Of a stretch of DNA of 50,239 bases, positions 1 through 7,816 are shown in pieces. The stretch covers positions 1-50,239 of the forward strand of contig CAJTZW010000011.1 of the NCBI GenBank assembly GCA_910584305.1. The letters are read 5' to 3'. This DNA comes from an uncultured Bacilli bacterium (lineage in GTDB: Bacteria; Bacillota_I; Bacilli_A; RF39; UBA660). How positions within the stretch are numbered: position 1 is the stretch's first letter; each line of letters starts with the position of its first letter. Below the pieces are notes generated by a model. It had not been told where the DNA came from, did no database searches, and worked only from the letters and a program-made list of their open reading frames with translations. Made by a program: the position numbers and the translations under genes.

Positions 1-122
1 TAAATAGCTTGTCTACATAATACCCTCTATTGTCTACTTTAAGCTTACCACTACAAAAAGAATTATGGAAGTAAGGACCATTATTAAAAGTATAATTGCC
101 TAAGAGGGGGGGGAAAATAGTT

Positions 123-647
123 ATGCCAAATGAATTGACTGAATTACTTAAGGATAGACTTAGTTGTCGAAGTTATGAATCAACAAGTGTAGAAAATAAA
201 TATATTGAAAAGATATTACATGATGATATGCTTGTCCCATCTACTAACAATAGACAACCTTGGTCATTAGTTGCGGTTAGAAATGCGGAGATAAAAAATG
301 AAATAGCAAGTATGCTAAAAGAAAAAGGAATTTATGAAGACAACCATGACTTTTTAGAAACAACCCATGCTATTTATGAGGCCCCAATACTTTTATGCAT
401 TTTTAATAAGATTGTAGAAGATGAATCTATTTTAATCCTTCAATCAATAGGTGATTACCTTAAAAATATATTGTTAAGTGCTACAAATTTAGGGCTATCA
501 ACCTTATGGATAAGGGAAACATCCTGTATTGAGAAAGAGATAGAGATAATGTTAAAAAAAGAGAATGAACATCTAATGGCTTGTATAGCCATTGGATATG
601 AGAAAAATAAAGAGAAAGTGCCAACGATAACAAAATGGTATAGGTAG
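123..647 (+). CDS. Nitroreductase family protein
   Basis: Predicted FMN-dependent nitroreductase-fold oxidoreductase; members transfer electrons from NAD(P)H to nitro compounds, quinones or flavins in the cytosol. The N-terminus carries the family's 'RxSYE' pattern (SCRSYES), followed by a 'PSTNNRQPW' segment typical of the FMN-binding site, and a later 'SATNLGLSTLWI' helix matches the family core. At 174 residues it is a compact member. I place the start at ATG 123 because an AGAGGGGGGGG stretch lies about 10 nt upstream; a longer reading from TTG 96 would put that ribosome binding site inside the gene. It is the first gene of an accessory stretch and stands alone. Substrate cannot be told from sequence. 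Confidence 0.85.
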   Translation: MPNELTELLKDRLSCRSYESTSVENKYIEKILHDDMLVPSTNNRQPWSLVAVRNAEIKNEIASMLKEKGIYEDNHDFLETTHAIYEAPILLCIFNKIVEDESILILQSIGDYLKNILLSATNLGLSTLWIRETSCIEKEIEIMLKKENEHLMACIAIGYEKNKEKVPTITKWYR

Positions 648-680
648 CAGATATGAATAAAAATGATAGCGGATATGTAA

Positions 681-821
681 ATATGTGGGACAATTGGTGA
701 AGTAGAGAGTTTTGAAACATCAATGATTCGTAATGAAGAAGAATATTCAAAACCTAAAATGTTATATCAAGTGAAAGTTAAGAAAGAGGACCAATTTTAT
801 GAACAAACAATTTGTAGATGA
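681..821 (+). other. Open frame without a start codon, possible coding remnant
   Basis: After a TAA at 678 one frame stays open for about 46 codons through 821 and reads like real protein (for example EEEYSKPKMLYQVKVKKED). It has no good start codon or ribosome binding site and runs into the next gene, overlapping it in another frame. I read it as the tail of a decayed gene between the nitroreductase and the NTF2-like gene. Its family is not recognised. Confidence 0.3.
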
Positions 822-1146
822 ATGGTTAAATAAACTAAAAGGTTATTGGTTTAGTAAAGATATTGAAAGTGCTGTTTCTTTATTTAAAAATACTACTTTT
901 TATCAAGAAACGCCATTTATGAAACCATATACAAATTTAGAAGAAATAAGAGAGGAATGGCAACATATCAAAAATGAAAATATTCAAAATATAGAGATTA
1001 CACCTTTAGCAATAGATGGGCATACAGTAATTGCACAATGGATTTTAAAACAAAATAATCAAAACTTTGATGGAATATATGAAATAAAATTTAACGAGAA
1101 TCTTGAGTGTATTTACTTTAAAAGCTGGGAAATGAAAGATGAATAA
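799..1146 (+). CDS. NTF2-like / SnoaL-like small protein
   Basis: A 115-residue protein with the features of the SnoaL/NTF2-like alpha+beta fold: an N-terminal helix (DEWLNKLKGYWFSKDIESAVSLF), a 'YQETPF' turn, a 'LEEIREEWQHI' helix, then strands ending in 'GIYEIKFNENLECIYFKSWE'. The fold serves as a small ligand-binding or enzymatic barrel; no specific activity can be assigned. The ATG follows GAAAGAGGACC. Its end overlaps the start of the PnuC-like reading frame at 1139 (sharing the ATGAATAA region), so the two were probably translated together. The neighbouring gene is broken, so its functional context here may be lost. Confidence 0.7.
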   Translation: MNKQFVDEWLNKLKGYWFSKDIESAVSLFKNTTFYQETPFMKPYTNLEEIREEWQHIKNENIQNIEITPLAIDGHTVIAQWILKQNNQNFDGIYEIKFNENLECIYFKSWEMKDE

Positions 1147-1807
1147 GAAATATATAATTATCACTTGTATTTGTGTATTAATTTCTTTAATTTCAGGTAT
1201 AGTTTCTAACGATATTATAGTTGGTGGAACTATTTTATTAACAGGATTATTATGTGCTTATTTTGCAAGTGAAGGAAAAAGAATCAATTATATTTTAGGT
1301 TTAATTAATTATCTTTTAATGGGCTATGTATCATTCAAAAATAATTTGTATGGGATATTTTTCTTCTATATATCTATATTCTCACCTCTTCAAGTTAAAG
1401 GTTTTGTAACTTAGAATAAGAATTTAGATGATGAAAATAATGTAAAGGTGCGAGAATTTACTTTAAAAAATTCTATAATTATTACACTATCTTGTATAGT
1501 TGGAAGTTTATTACTGGGCTATTTACTTACTCTCATACCAAGTCAAAGATTAGCATTTATGGATGCAAGCTCAAATTGTATTAACTTATGTGGGATAATA
1601 CTCATGATACTTAGATTTAAAGAATCATGGTGGCTATGGTTAATCAACAATGTTATAGATTTAAGTATTTGGATTATAACTTTTCTAAATAAAGGCGAAG
1701 GATCAACTATGATGTTGTTAGTATCTATTGGGTACTTACTTATAAATATTTATGGAATAATTAAATGGCATATAGAAGCAAAGAAGGGAGCAAACAATGG
1801 AGATTAA
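1139..1807 (+). pseudogene. pnuC: PnuC-type nicotinamide riboside transporter interrupted by in-frame TAG
   Basis: Two hydrophobic reading frames lie in the same frame and together make one PnuC-like membrane transporter for nicotinamide riboside. The first half has 'FASEGKRINYILGLINYLLMG' type PnuC features (charged EGKR, then GLIN) and ends 'SPLQVKGFVT'. A single TAG follows at 1412-1414, then NKNLDDENNVKVREFTLKN and a second half with 'RFKESWWLWLINNVIDLSIW', matching the PnuC core. PnuC proteins usually have W at or near the position of the TAG ('GW..WxKN'), so a TGG to TAG change is the simplest explanation. The second half could start at GTG 1448 but has no ribosome binding site. Read as a nonsense-mutated gene, a sequencing error or, less likely, a readthrough site. 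Confidence 0.75.
1412..1414 (+). other. In-frame amber codon inside pnuC
   Basis: TAG lies exactly in frame with both halves of the PnuC-like gene; 11 codons separate it from GTG 1448. One base change (TAG to TGG) restores a continuous protein of about 222 residues. No frameshift is needed. Confidence 0.8.
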
Positions 1808-1988
1808 TGACAATGATTATGAAGAGATAATCCCTACAGCCATTGTAACTTCGTATCCGCGAATTTTTACGGATATACCGTATGAAAAAAAGGTTTATAA
1901 TTGGTTAGAAGGCCATTCTAATACAGAAGTCCCTTTATATAAAACTATAGCTTCAGAAATGGAAGCAAGATATAATTATGATAGATAA
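1797..1988 (+). pseudogene. Truncated LCM-type (leucine carboxyl methyltransferase family) O-methyltransferase, N-terminal fragment
   Basis: Only 63 codons, but they look like the start of a SAM-dependent O-methyltransferase of the LCM/PPM family: 'IIPTAIVTSYPRIFTDIPY' and 'ASEMEARYNYDR' match the conserved opening (PTA..T.YPR.FTDIPY, E.EARY) of full-length members near 250-280 residues. The reading frame stops at TAA 1986 just where the SAM-binding GxGxG region should begin, and no continuation is found in the other frames. The ATG overlaps the end of pnuC and has a good AAGGGAG site 5 nt upstream. The fragment lacks the SAM-binding domain, so it is unlikely to be active. Recognition rests on memory of the family pattern. 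Confidence 0.5.
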
Positions 1989-2022
1989 ATAAGTTATATA
2001 TTGATATATGGAGTTGATGGGT

Positions 2023-2424
2023 TTGAATAATGTAATTGATAAAGTCGGAGGAATCATTTTAAAGGATAAGAAGATTTTAGTGCAAAGAAAGAAAAATAAT
2101 AGAGAAGAGTGCATTATTCCAGGAGGAAAAAGAGAGAATGGTGAAACTGATTTAGAAACTTTGAAAAGAGAGCTAATGGAAGAATTGACAGTAGAACTTA
2201 TAGATGCAGAGTTTTTAGGAGGATATGACGATATTGCTTGTTTCTCTAATAAACCAATTCATGTCCAAGCGTATCTTGTTACAGTACTTGGGGAAATACA
2301 ATGTAATAATGAGATTAAAGAAGCCTTATGGATAGATAGAAATTATAAGGAACAGGGAATTAAAGTAGGAAGTATTTTAGGAGAACATGTAATACCAGAA
2401 TTGATTGAAAGAGGATTAATGTAA
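2023..2424 (+). CDS. NUDIX hydrolase
   Basis: Cytosolic hydrolase of nucleoside diphosphates linked to another moiety. The Nudix box is visible as GKRENGETDLETLK followed by RELMEEL; the usual G near the end of the box is replaced by T (ELTVE). 'VQRKK..REECIIPGGK' precedes the box as in typical members. A GGAG at 2010-2013 lies 9 nt before TTG 2023, which I take as the start; ATG 2008 is in frame but has no binding site and would contain that GGAG. About 133 residues, normal for a single-domain Nudix protein. It is followed 3 bp later by a 2H phosphoesterase gene, suggesting co-translation. Substrate unknown. Confidence 0.8.
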   Translation: MNNVIDKVGGIILKDKKILVQRKKNNREECIIPGGKRENGETDLETLKRELMEELTVELIDAEFLGGYDDIACFSNKPIHVQAYLVTVLGEIQCNNEIKEALWIDRNYKEQGIKVGSILGEHVIPELIERGLM

Positions 2425-2427
2425 GAA

Positions 2428-2964
2428 ATGAATGAAAGAATAACCTTGATATCACTGTTAAATGAAGAACAACTAGATATGATGAATGCCATTGTAAATA
2501 ATATTAATGAAGAACTCTGTAAGGTCCCTTTTGGGAAAAATGTAGATAATAGATATACAGTGGATACTCTTCCCTACCACTTTACAATATTTTCATGGAG
2601 TATAAAAAAAGAGGAAGAAGTTGTAAACTTTTTAAAATCAATCCCCTTTGTACCATTTAAAGTATTAATAGATAAAATTGATATAATGAAAGGAAATGAA
2701 GATAGCTATGTATTATATTTGAATGTATCAAAGAATAAAGAGCTATATGAGTTACAAAACCATATCTTTAAGAGCTTCTCTTCAAAGTATTATAATCCAG
2801 ACGTGTTCAATTTCCATATTACTATTCATATAGATAAAGATTATACAAAAATAATTACAATGAGGGAAAAGCTATTAAAGAATTTTACTCCATTTGAATT
2901 ACAGATTACTATGCTAGGCTTATTTGAGATATACCCAGCAAAACTAGTTCAAAAAATCTTTTAA
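2428..2964 (+). CDS. 2'-5' RNA ligase-like 2H phosphoesterase
   Basis: A 178-residue member of the 2H phosphoesterase superfamily (LigT/2'-5' RNA ligase group), which cleaves or forms 2',3'-cyclic or 2'-5' phosphodiester bonds in RNA or ADP-ribose derivatives. The two catalytic H-x-T motifs are present: YHFTIFSW near residue 51 and FHITIHID near residue 130, with the family's spacing. It lies 3 bp after the NUDIX gene, so the two probably work together or share a transcript. A second phosphoesterase substrate-specific domain is absent. The true substrate is unknown; RNA end repair and ADP-ribose cyclic phosphate processing are both possible for this family. Confidence 0.8.
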   Translation: MNERITLISLLNEEQLDMMNAIVNNINEELCKVPFGKNVDNRYTVDTLPYHFTIFSWSIKKEEEVVNFLKSIPFVPFKVLIDKIDIMKGNEDSYVLYLNVSKNKELYELQNHIFKSFSSKYYNPDVFNFHITIHIDKDYTKIITMREKLLKNFTPFELQITMLGLFEIYPAKLVQKIF

Positions 2965-3048
2965 CGTATATATTAAGCTGTTGTAATTAATTCTTTTATA
3001 GATTAATATATTTTTTGCTATCTAAAATTCATGTAGTAGGTGATTACA

Positions 3049-4719
3049 ATGAATACAAAAATGACTGCGCATTATTCTAAGTATTCAGGGGAATACAAAA
3101 TGAAAATTGTGAAAGAGTATTTAGAAAATCAAAGAAGTTATGAAGAACTTGCCCAAAAATATCATTTAGAGAATAGATATTTAATACAAAGATGGGTAAA
3201 AATATATCAAGAAAAAGGAGAAAATTGCTTTGCAAATAAAAAAAGAGCCATTACTGTAGAGCAATCTAAGTTATTAGAGGAATGGGATTTTGATAAAAAT
3301 GAGGGGGTAAATCCTAGTAATTACACAATTGGTAGTTCTAAATCAGTATGGTGGAAGTGTAAAATAGGTCATGAGTGGCCAGCAGTGATTGCGTCTAGAA
3401 AAAGAAATGGCTGTCCATTCTGTTCCAATCAAAAAGTCTTGATAGGTTACAACGATTTAAGAACAACCCATCCCAAGTTAGCAGAAGAATACAACCATGA
3501 AAAAAATAGACCCATAGAAGAATATACAGGTGGTGCGAATGCGAAAGTTTGGTGGAAATGCAAACAAGGGCATGAATGGCAAGCTTATATTGGGACAAGA
3601 AGTTCACAGGGAACCAATTGCCCTGTTTGTTCTAATCGTAAAATTTTAGTAGGGTTTAATGATGTTGCAACTACACATCCCCATCTTTTAAACGAATGGC
3701 ATAAAACGAAAAATGCAATAAAACCCACAGAAATATCTGCAGGGAGTGCTAAATATATATGGTGGAAATGTAAGAAATGTGGACGTGAGTGGAAGACCCC
3801 ATTAAGAGAACGAACATTACATAATCGTGGCTGTAGCGATTGTCATAAATGGTTACAGTTCTCTTTCAACGAAAAAGCCATATTTTATTATTTGAAACAG
3901 ATATTTCCAACAATAAAGGAAAACTATAAATTAGGAATGCAAAATAGAGAAATTGATATTTATATCGACGAACTAAGACTAGGAATAGAATATGATGGTT
4001 TTTGGCATCAAAAAATAGAAAAAGATATAAAAAAAGATGAGATATGTAGAAAAAAAGGAATTACACTAATCCGAATTCGTGACAAGGCAAATCCTAAATT
4101 AAATTCAAATTCCATCCAGTATTATATAAATGACGCAAATGAAAAAGAAGTAGAAAAAGCGATTCGCTATCTTGTTAGATTTATAAACCAAAAATATTCT
4201 CGTAATGATACAGTAAATCCCAGTATAAAAAAAGATAGACAAGCAATTTATAAAATCATGGAGATGAAAAGACTCAAGAATTCCTTTGGTGCCATGTACC
4301 CAGAATTACTAAAAGAGTGGGATATGGAAAAGAATGGACTAGATCCATATAGTATCACTGCAAAAAATCATAGGAGTATTTGGTGGAAATGTAAGAAAGG
4401 GCACTCATGGGAAGCAATACTTTCTAATCGAACAGATAAGCATCAAGGTTGTCCAATTTGTTCTAATCATAAAGTATTAGCAGGATATAATGATGTTGCT
4501 ACGAAAAATCCAGAAGTAGTAGTAGACTGGGATTATAAAAAAAACGGTAACAATACACCTCAGAATGTAATTTATGGCTCTACAACCCAAGTGTACTGGA
4601 AATGCCATATATGTGGACATGAATGGAAAAGTGAAGTAAGACAAAGAACAAAGCAGGGAACAGGTTGTCTAGTATGCAGTTATAAAAGAAGAAGAAACAA
4701 AGGAGTGATTGAGATATGA
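3049..4719 (+). CDS. HTH + zinc-ribbon repeats (DUF4379-type) + VSR-like nuclease domain protein
   Basis: A 556-residue multidomain protein. Residues ~10-60 resemble the helix-turn-helix of IS3-type transposase OrfA (YSKYSGEYKMKIVKEYL, then YEELAQKY, then RWVKIY). Five zinc-ribbon/treble-clef repeats follow, each starting with a motif like LLEEWDFDKN, then WWKCK.GHEW and a CPFC/CPVC pair; three precede and two follow a PD-(D/E)xK (VSR-like) segment around residues 290-350 (EIDIYI, GIEYDGFWH, IRIRDK). Zinc-ribbon plus VSR-like proteins of this kind occur in mobile and defence-linked regions; the activity is inferred to be DNA binding and nicking. Start at ATG 3049 is set by TAGGTGAT 6 nt upstream; GTG 3040 is part of that site. 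It shares ATGA with the next gene. Confidence 0.75.
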   Translation: MNTKMTAHYSKYSGEYKMKIVKEYLENQRSYEELAQKYHLENRYLIQRWVKIYQEKGENCFANKKRAITVEQSKLLEEWDFDKNEGVNPSNYTIGSSKSVWWKCKIGHEWPAVIASRKRNGCPFCSNQKVLIGYNDLRTTHPKLAEEYNHEKNRPIEEYTGGANAKVWWKCKQGHEWQAYIGTRSSQGTNCPVCSNRKILVGFNDVATTHPHLLNEWHKTKNAIKPTEISAGSAKYIWWKCKKCGREWKTPLRERTLHNRGCSDCHKWLQFSFNEKAIFYYLKQIFPTIKENYKLGMQNREIDIYIDELRLGIEYDGFWHQKIEKDIKKDEICRKKGITLIRIRDKANPKLNSNSIQYYINDANEKEVEKAIRYLVRFINQKYSRNDTVNPSIKKDRQAIYKIMEMKRLKNSFGAMYPELLKEWDMEKNGLDPYSITAKNHRSIWWKCKKGHSWEAILSNRTDKHQGCPICSNHKVLAGYNDVATKNPEVVVDWDYKKNGNNTPQNVIYGSTTQVYWKCHICGHEWKSEVRQRTKQGTGCLVCSYKRRRNKGVIEI

Positions 4720-5165
4720 AAGAAAGACATAAAGTACGATGTGCAGTATTCTTAATGATAACAAAGGAGGAAAATGGTACGGAGTATATATTGTTACAAC
4801 GCCGTTTTAATACAGGACTATTGGATGGGCAATATGATGTTTCTTGTTCAGGACATTTAGAGAAGGGAGAAACATTAATAGAAGCTATGATTCGTGAAAC
4901 AAAAGAAGAAATTGGAGTAGATGTTAAAAGAGAAGATTTAAGGTATAGTTCTACAATTCACGCGAATTTTAGTGATGCTGAATACATATTAGTAGCATTC
5001 ACTACTAATAAATATCATGGAATACCATCAATTATGGAACCAGATAAGTGTGATGAATTAAAATGGTTTGATATCAATAATTTACCAGAAACACTAGCAG
5101 ATACAAGAAAAATTATGATTGATAATTATAAAAAACATAATCTTTATAGTGAATATGGATTTTAA
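4716..5165 (+). CDS. NUDIX hydrolase
   Basis: A 149-residue NUDIX enzyme with an intact Nudix box: GHLEKGETLIEAMI followed by RETKEEIGV, which binds the divalent metal and catalyses hydrolysis of a nucleotide-linked substrate. 'EYILLQRRFNTG' and 'GQYDVSCSGH' are typical of the MutT/isopentenyl-diphosphate-isomerase-like Nudix fold. The ATG overlaps the stop of the zinc-ribbon gene (ATGA at 4716-4719) and has GGAGTGATTGAG just upstream, so the two are translationally coupled. The following amidotransferase gene begins 22 bp after the stop, so these probably form one transcript. Substrate cannot be assigned. Confidence 0.88.
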   Translation: MKERHKVRCAVFLMITKEENGTEYILLQRRFNTGLLDGQYDVSCSGHLEKGETLIEAMIRETKEEIGVDVKREDLRYSSTIHANFSDAEYILVAFTTNKYHGIPSIMEPDKCDELKWFDINNLPETLADTRKIMIDNYKKHNLYSEYGF

Positions 5166-5187
5166 AGTGCAAGGAATGGGAGAAAAT

Positions 5188-5871
5188 ATGAAAAAACCAT
5201 TGATAGGAATTGTTTCTAAACATTTTATAAAAGATTATATTAGACCAGATACTTTTATCAGGGATGAAGTAAAACAAGCTGTTTTTGACAATGGTGGAAT
5301 TGCAATAGGAATTCTACCAACTTGTCCTAATAAAAAAAGAGCACGGAATGATTGGAATAATTCTTTAACAAAAGGAGAAGAACAAAATTTAATAGAACAA
5401 ATTCATTTATGTGATGGGATTATTCTCCAAGGTGGGGGATTCTCCGATGAATATGAATGTTATGTAGCAAACTATTGCTATGAACATGATATACCAATTT
5501 TAGGTATATGTGCAGGGCTTAACAATATGGTTCGCGCAGTAGGTGGAAAAATAGAGAGAATGGATTCAGAAATACATAATAGTATGGAGGGATATGTACA
5601 TGAGATTATAATTTCAAAAGAATCAAATTTGTATAAAATTATAAATAAGGATAAAGTACTAGTTAATTCAAGACACAAGTGCTATGTTACAGATACTTCA
5701 ATTCTAAACCAGGCTGCTTTTTCATCCGATAACGTGATTGAAGCAGTAGAAGATCAAAATAAAAAATTTTATTTAGCAGTGCAGTTTCATCCAGAAAGTT
5801 TATATATGACTGATAAAAATATGAATGCAATATTTGAGTATTTTATGCACATATGTGAAGATAATAGATAA
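5188..5871 (+). CDS. Class I glutamine amidotransferase / gamma-glutamyl-GABA hydrolase-like (peptidase C26)
   Basis: Cytosolic class I glutamine amidotransferase-fold hydrolase of the PuuD/peptidase C26 type, cleaving gamma-glutamyl amides. The nucleophile elbow is GICAG with Cys108; the oxyanion region is 'ILQGGGFS', and the catalytic His/Glu lie in VQFHPES. Length of 227 residues fits the family. ATG 5188 is chosen because GGGAGAAAAT lies directly upstream and MKKPLIGIV matches the start of related proteins; an upstream in-frame extension to 5119 would overlap the NUDIX gene heavily. A paralogue with the same opening and motifs is at 36250, in a likely wall-peptide operon, so gamma-glutamyl peptide cleavage is a plausible role here too. 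Confidence 0.85.
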   Translation: MKKPLIGIVSKHFIKDYIRPDTFIRDEVKQAVFDNGGIAIGILPTCPNKKRARNDWNNSLTKGEEQNLIEQIHLCDGIILQGGGFSDEYECYVANYCYEHDIPILGICAGLNNMVRAVGGKIERMDSEIHNSMEGYVHEIIISKESNLYKIINKDKVLVNSRHKCYVTDTSILNQAAFSSDNVIEAVEDQNKKFYLAVQFHPESLYMTDKNMNAIFEYFMHICEDNR

Positions 5872-5915
5872 CAATATATAGACTGAATAACAAAAAAAGA
5901 GCATTAAAATACCCT

Positions 5916-6077
5916 TTATTTACAACAGTTATTATGATGATGGTTGCCATGATTGTTGTTACAGCTACCATTATTCCAAAATAAGATAAAGAAAATAATT
6001 AATACGATAAGTATAATCCAAAATGCGCCAGCACCAGATGCACCATACCCATATCCACACCCAGGATATCCATACAT
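5916..6077 (-). CDS. YjcZ-like small membrane (sporulation-type) peptide
   Basis: A 53-residue gene. It reads MYGYPGCGYGYG, then a single hydrophobic span (AFWIILIVLIIFFILFW), then a tail rich in Asn, His and Cys (SCNNNHGNHHHNNCCK). The Gly/Tyr-rich start and one membrane span match the YjcZ family of tiny proteins seen in spore-forming Bacillota. AGGAGGATGATATCT is placed ideally before the ATG at 6077. The His/Cys tail is unusual for the family and could bind metal. It is convergent with the amidotransferase gene and lies just downstream of the FAD oxidoreductase on the same strand. Confidence 0.7.
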   Translation of the reverse strand: MYGYPGCGYGYGASGAGAFWIILIVLIIFFILFWNNGSCNNNHGNHHHNNCCK

Positions 6078-6164
6078 AGATATCATCCTCCTTTACTATA
6101 GTATATTTAAAAATAGGAAATTTTAACAGAATAGATACCTAAATAATCGAAAATCTTATAAATT

Positions 6165-7628
6165 TTACTTAGCTTTATATGTAATATTATAATTACTAGG
6201 TCCTTCAATGCAGTTCCCATCAATATCAAATCTAGAACCATGACATGGGCAATCCCATGTTTTTTCAACCTCATTAAAAATAAGACCGCATTTTAGATGA
6301 GGACATACATTATATACAATGTGTTCCTTTTGATTCTCATCAACATAAATGGCTAGGTTTTCCCCGTTCCTTATCTCAAATCGTACAGAGGAAGGGTACC
6401 ATGATTTTTGTTTACGAATTTTACTTTTTGCAAAAGAATATACATTACTACCAAGAATAATAGGAAAATTCATAAGCTTACCAATATTTATTCCCCTTTT
6501 TGGATCAAATAATTCAATATATGGATTTTGTTTTTGTAAAATAATATCACTGATTATTTTCCCAGCAATTGATCCATTGGTCATACCCCAAGTATTATAT
6601 CCAGTACCAATAAGGAGCGTATTCTCTTTATTGATAGAGCCAATATAAGGAATGGAGTCAACTGTCATAATATCCTTATTAGACCATATATAGTCAGGAC
6701 TTATTTTTTTCGTCTGTAATAGTTGTTCAAAATTTTCTTTTTCGTTATTCTTAATACAAAGATTATGGGAATTTGTTAGGTATAATTGATAATGGCAATT
6801 CTTATCAGAATGATAACGAGTAGAAATTGTAGGACTAGATATCGTAATCGCACTAAATTTATAATTCTTATCTACCTTAAAAGCTTCAATATAGGACTTT
6901 TCAATATATGCTTTTAAAGGCATCCAAAAGGGAATTATAAAATATGGATAATGAATTGCAAAAACTACATATTTGGCTTTAATCATATGATTTTCTGTTT
7001 TACAAAGATATTGTTCTTCCTCTTTATCAATAGATATAATCTTTGTATTTTCATAAATAGAGATTCCTCTATGTAAACAAATATCCTTTAAGCTATATGC
7101 ATATTTAAGCGGATGAAAAACATAGGTATCCTCAACATAAAATCCATAGGAAATATTTTCCCCTGTAGGAAGAGCAGTTGTATCCCTTACAGAAATTCCA
7201 AATTCATGTAATAGATTCTTTTCATTACATATTTTCTTTTCATTTTGATTAGAAAATACATAAGAGTGAACTTTCTGTAAATCACATTCAATGTTTTCTT
7301 TTTTTATGATACCTTTTACTAATTGGATTGCTTTTTTTTGAGATTCTAAATATAATTTAGCTTTTTCTTTCCCATGATATGTTTTAAGTTTCGTGTATAT
7401 ATTTTCCTGTAAATAAGTGAGTTTTCCAGTAGTACGACTTGTAACCCCTTCTGCGATCTTATTTTTTTCCACCAAACAAACACTTAAATTTTGAGAAGTT
7501 AAATGATAAGCTGTACTAATCCCTGTTATTCCTCCACCAATGATTAAAACATCTACATCGATATCATGCTCTAGTTTTGGACATGTATTACTTGAAATAC
7601 CTTCTAGCCATATACTTTTTCGTTTCAT
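6165..7628 (-). CDS. FAD-dependent oxidoreductase with C-terminal Rieske [2Fe-2S] domain
   Basis: A 487-residue flavoprotein of the DAO/DadA type fused to a Rieske domain. Residues ~26-36 hold the dinucleotide-binding loop 'VLIIGGGITGIS', then the typical 'VEKN' end of the second strand; 'TGYNTWGMTNG' near residue 340 is the second FAD contact. The C-terminal 90 residues carry the Rieske ligands: CPHLKC and, about 16 residues on, CPCHGSRF (C-x-H...C-x-x-H). Such proteins are known in Firmicutes and are thought to move electrons between a flavin substrate oxidation and the iron-sulfur cluster; the substrate is unknown. AGGTGATATA precedes the ATG. It faces away from the adhesin gene and may be followed on the same transcript by the YjcZ-like peptide. 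Confidence 0.88.
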   Translation of the reverse strand: MKRKSIWLEGISSNTCPKLEHDIDVDVLIIGGGITGISTAYHLTSQNLSVCLVEKNKIAEGVTSRTTGKLTYLQENIYTKLKTYHGKEKAKLYLESQKKAIQLVKGIIKKENIECDLQKVHSYVFSNQNEKKICNEKNLLHEFGISVRDTTALPTGENISYGFYVEDTYVFHPLKYAYSLKDICLHRGISIYENTKIISIDKEEEQYLCKTENHMIKAKYVVFAIHYPYFIIPFWMPLKAYIEKSYIEAFKVDKNYKFSAITISSPTISTRYHSDKNCHYQLYLTNSHNLCIKNNEKENFEQLLQTKKISPDYIWSNKDIMTVDSIPYIGSINKENTLLIGTGYNTWGMTNGSIAGKIISDIILQKQNPYIELFDPKRGINIGKLMNFPIILGSNVYSFAKSKIRKQKSWYPSSVRFEIRNGENLAIYVDENQKEHIVYNVCPHLKCGLIFNEVEKTWDCPCHGSRFDIDGNCIEGPSNYNITYKAK

Positions 7629-7711
7629 TATATCACCTTTTTTTAATATGACCAGAATTATATAATTTTATATATCTATATTTGTATTAGACACAAAAAT
7701 TGTGAAATTGT

Positions 7712-7742
7712 ATACAGATTTTCAAATTCTGTATCTTTTTTT
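7712..7742 (+). terminator. Hairpin + T-run in the gap between divergent genes
   Basis: ATACAGA and TCTGTAT (7712-7718, 7728-7734) form a stem followed by CTTTTTTT. No plus-strand gene ends here, because the flanking genes point away from each other. It may end a short unannotated RNA or be part of a leader. Confidence 0.45.
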
Positions 7743-7766
7743 AGAAGAAAATAGGAAATTATTCCT

Positions 7767-7795
7767 TTGACGTATATAAAAAATATTCTTATAGT
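7767..7795 (+). promoter_or_regulatory. Promoter of the surface adhesin gene
   Basis: TTGACG at 7767-7772 and TATAGT at 7790-7795 are 17 bp apart, giving a start of transcription about 15 nt before the GAAAGGAGAG ribosome binding site. Only one mismatch to each sigma-A hexamer consensus. Confidence 0.7.
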
Positions 7796-7816
7796 ATTTT
7801 CTCGAAAGGAGAGAAT

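Noticed and set aside
1412..1414. Recoding of TAG as an amino acid across the genome
   Set aside because: Other genes in the window stop normally at TAG (for example the nitroreductase and the 13974 gene), so a reassigned code is unlikely; a local mutation fits better.
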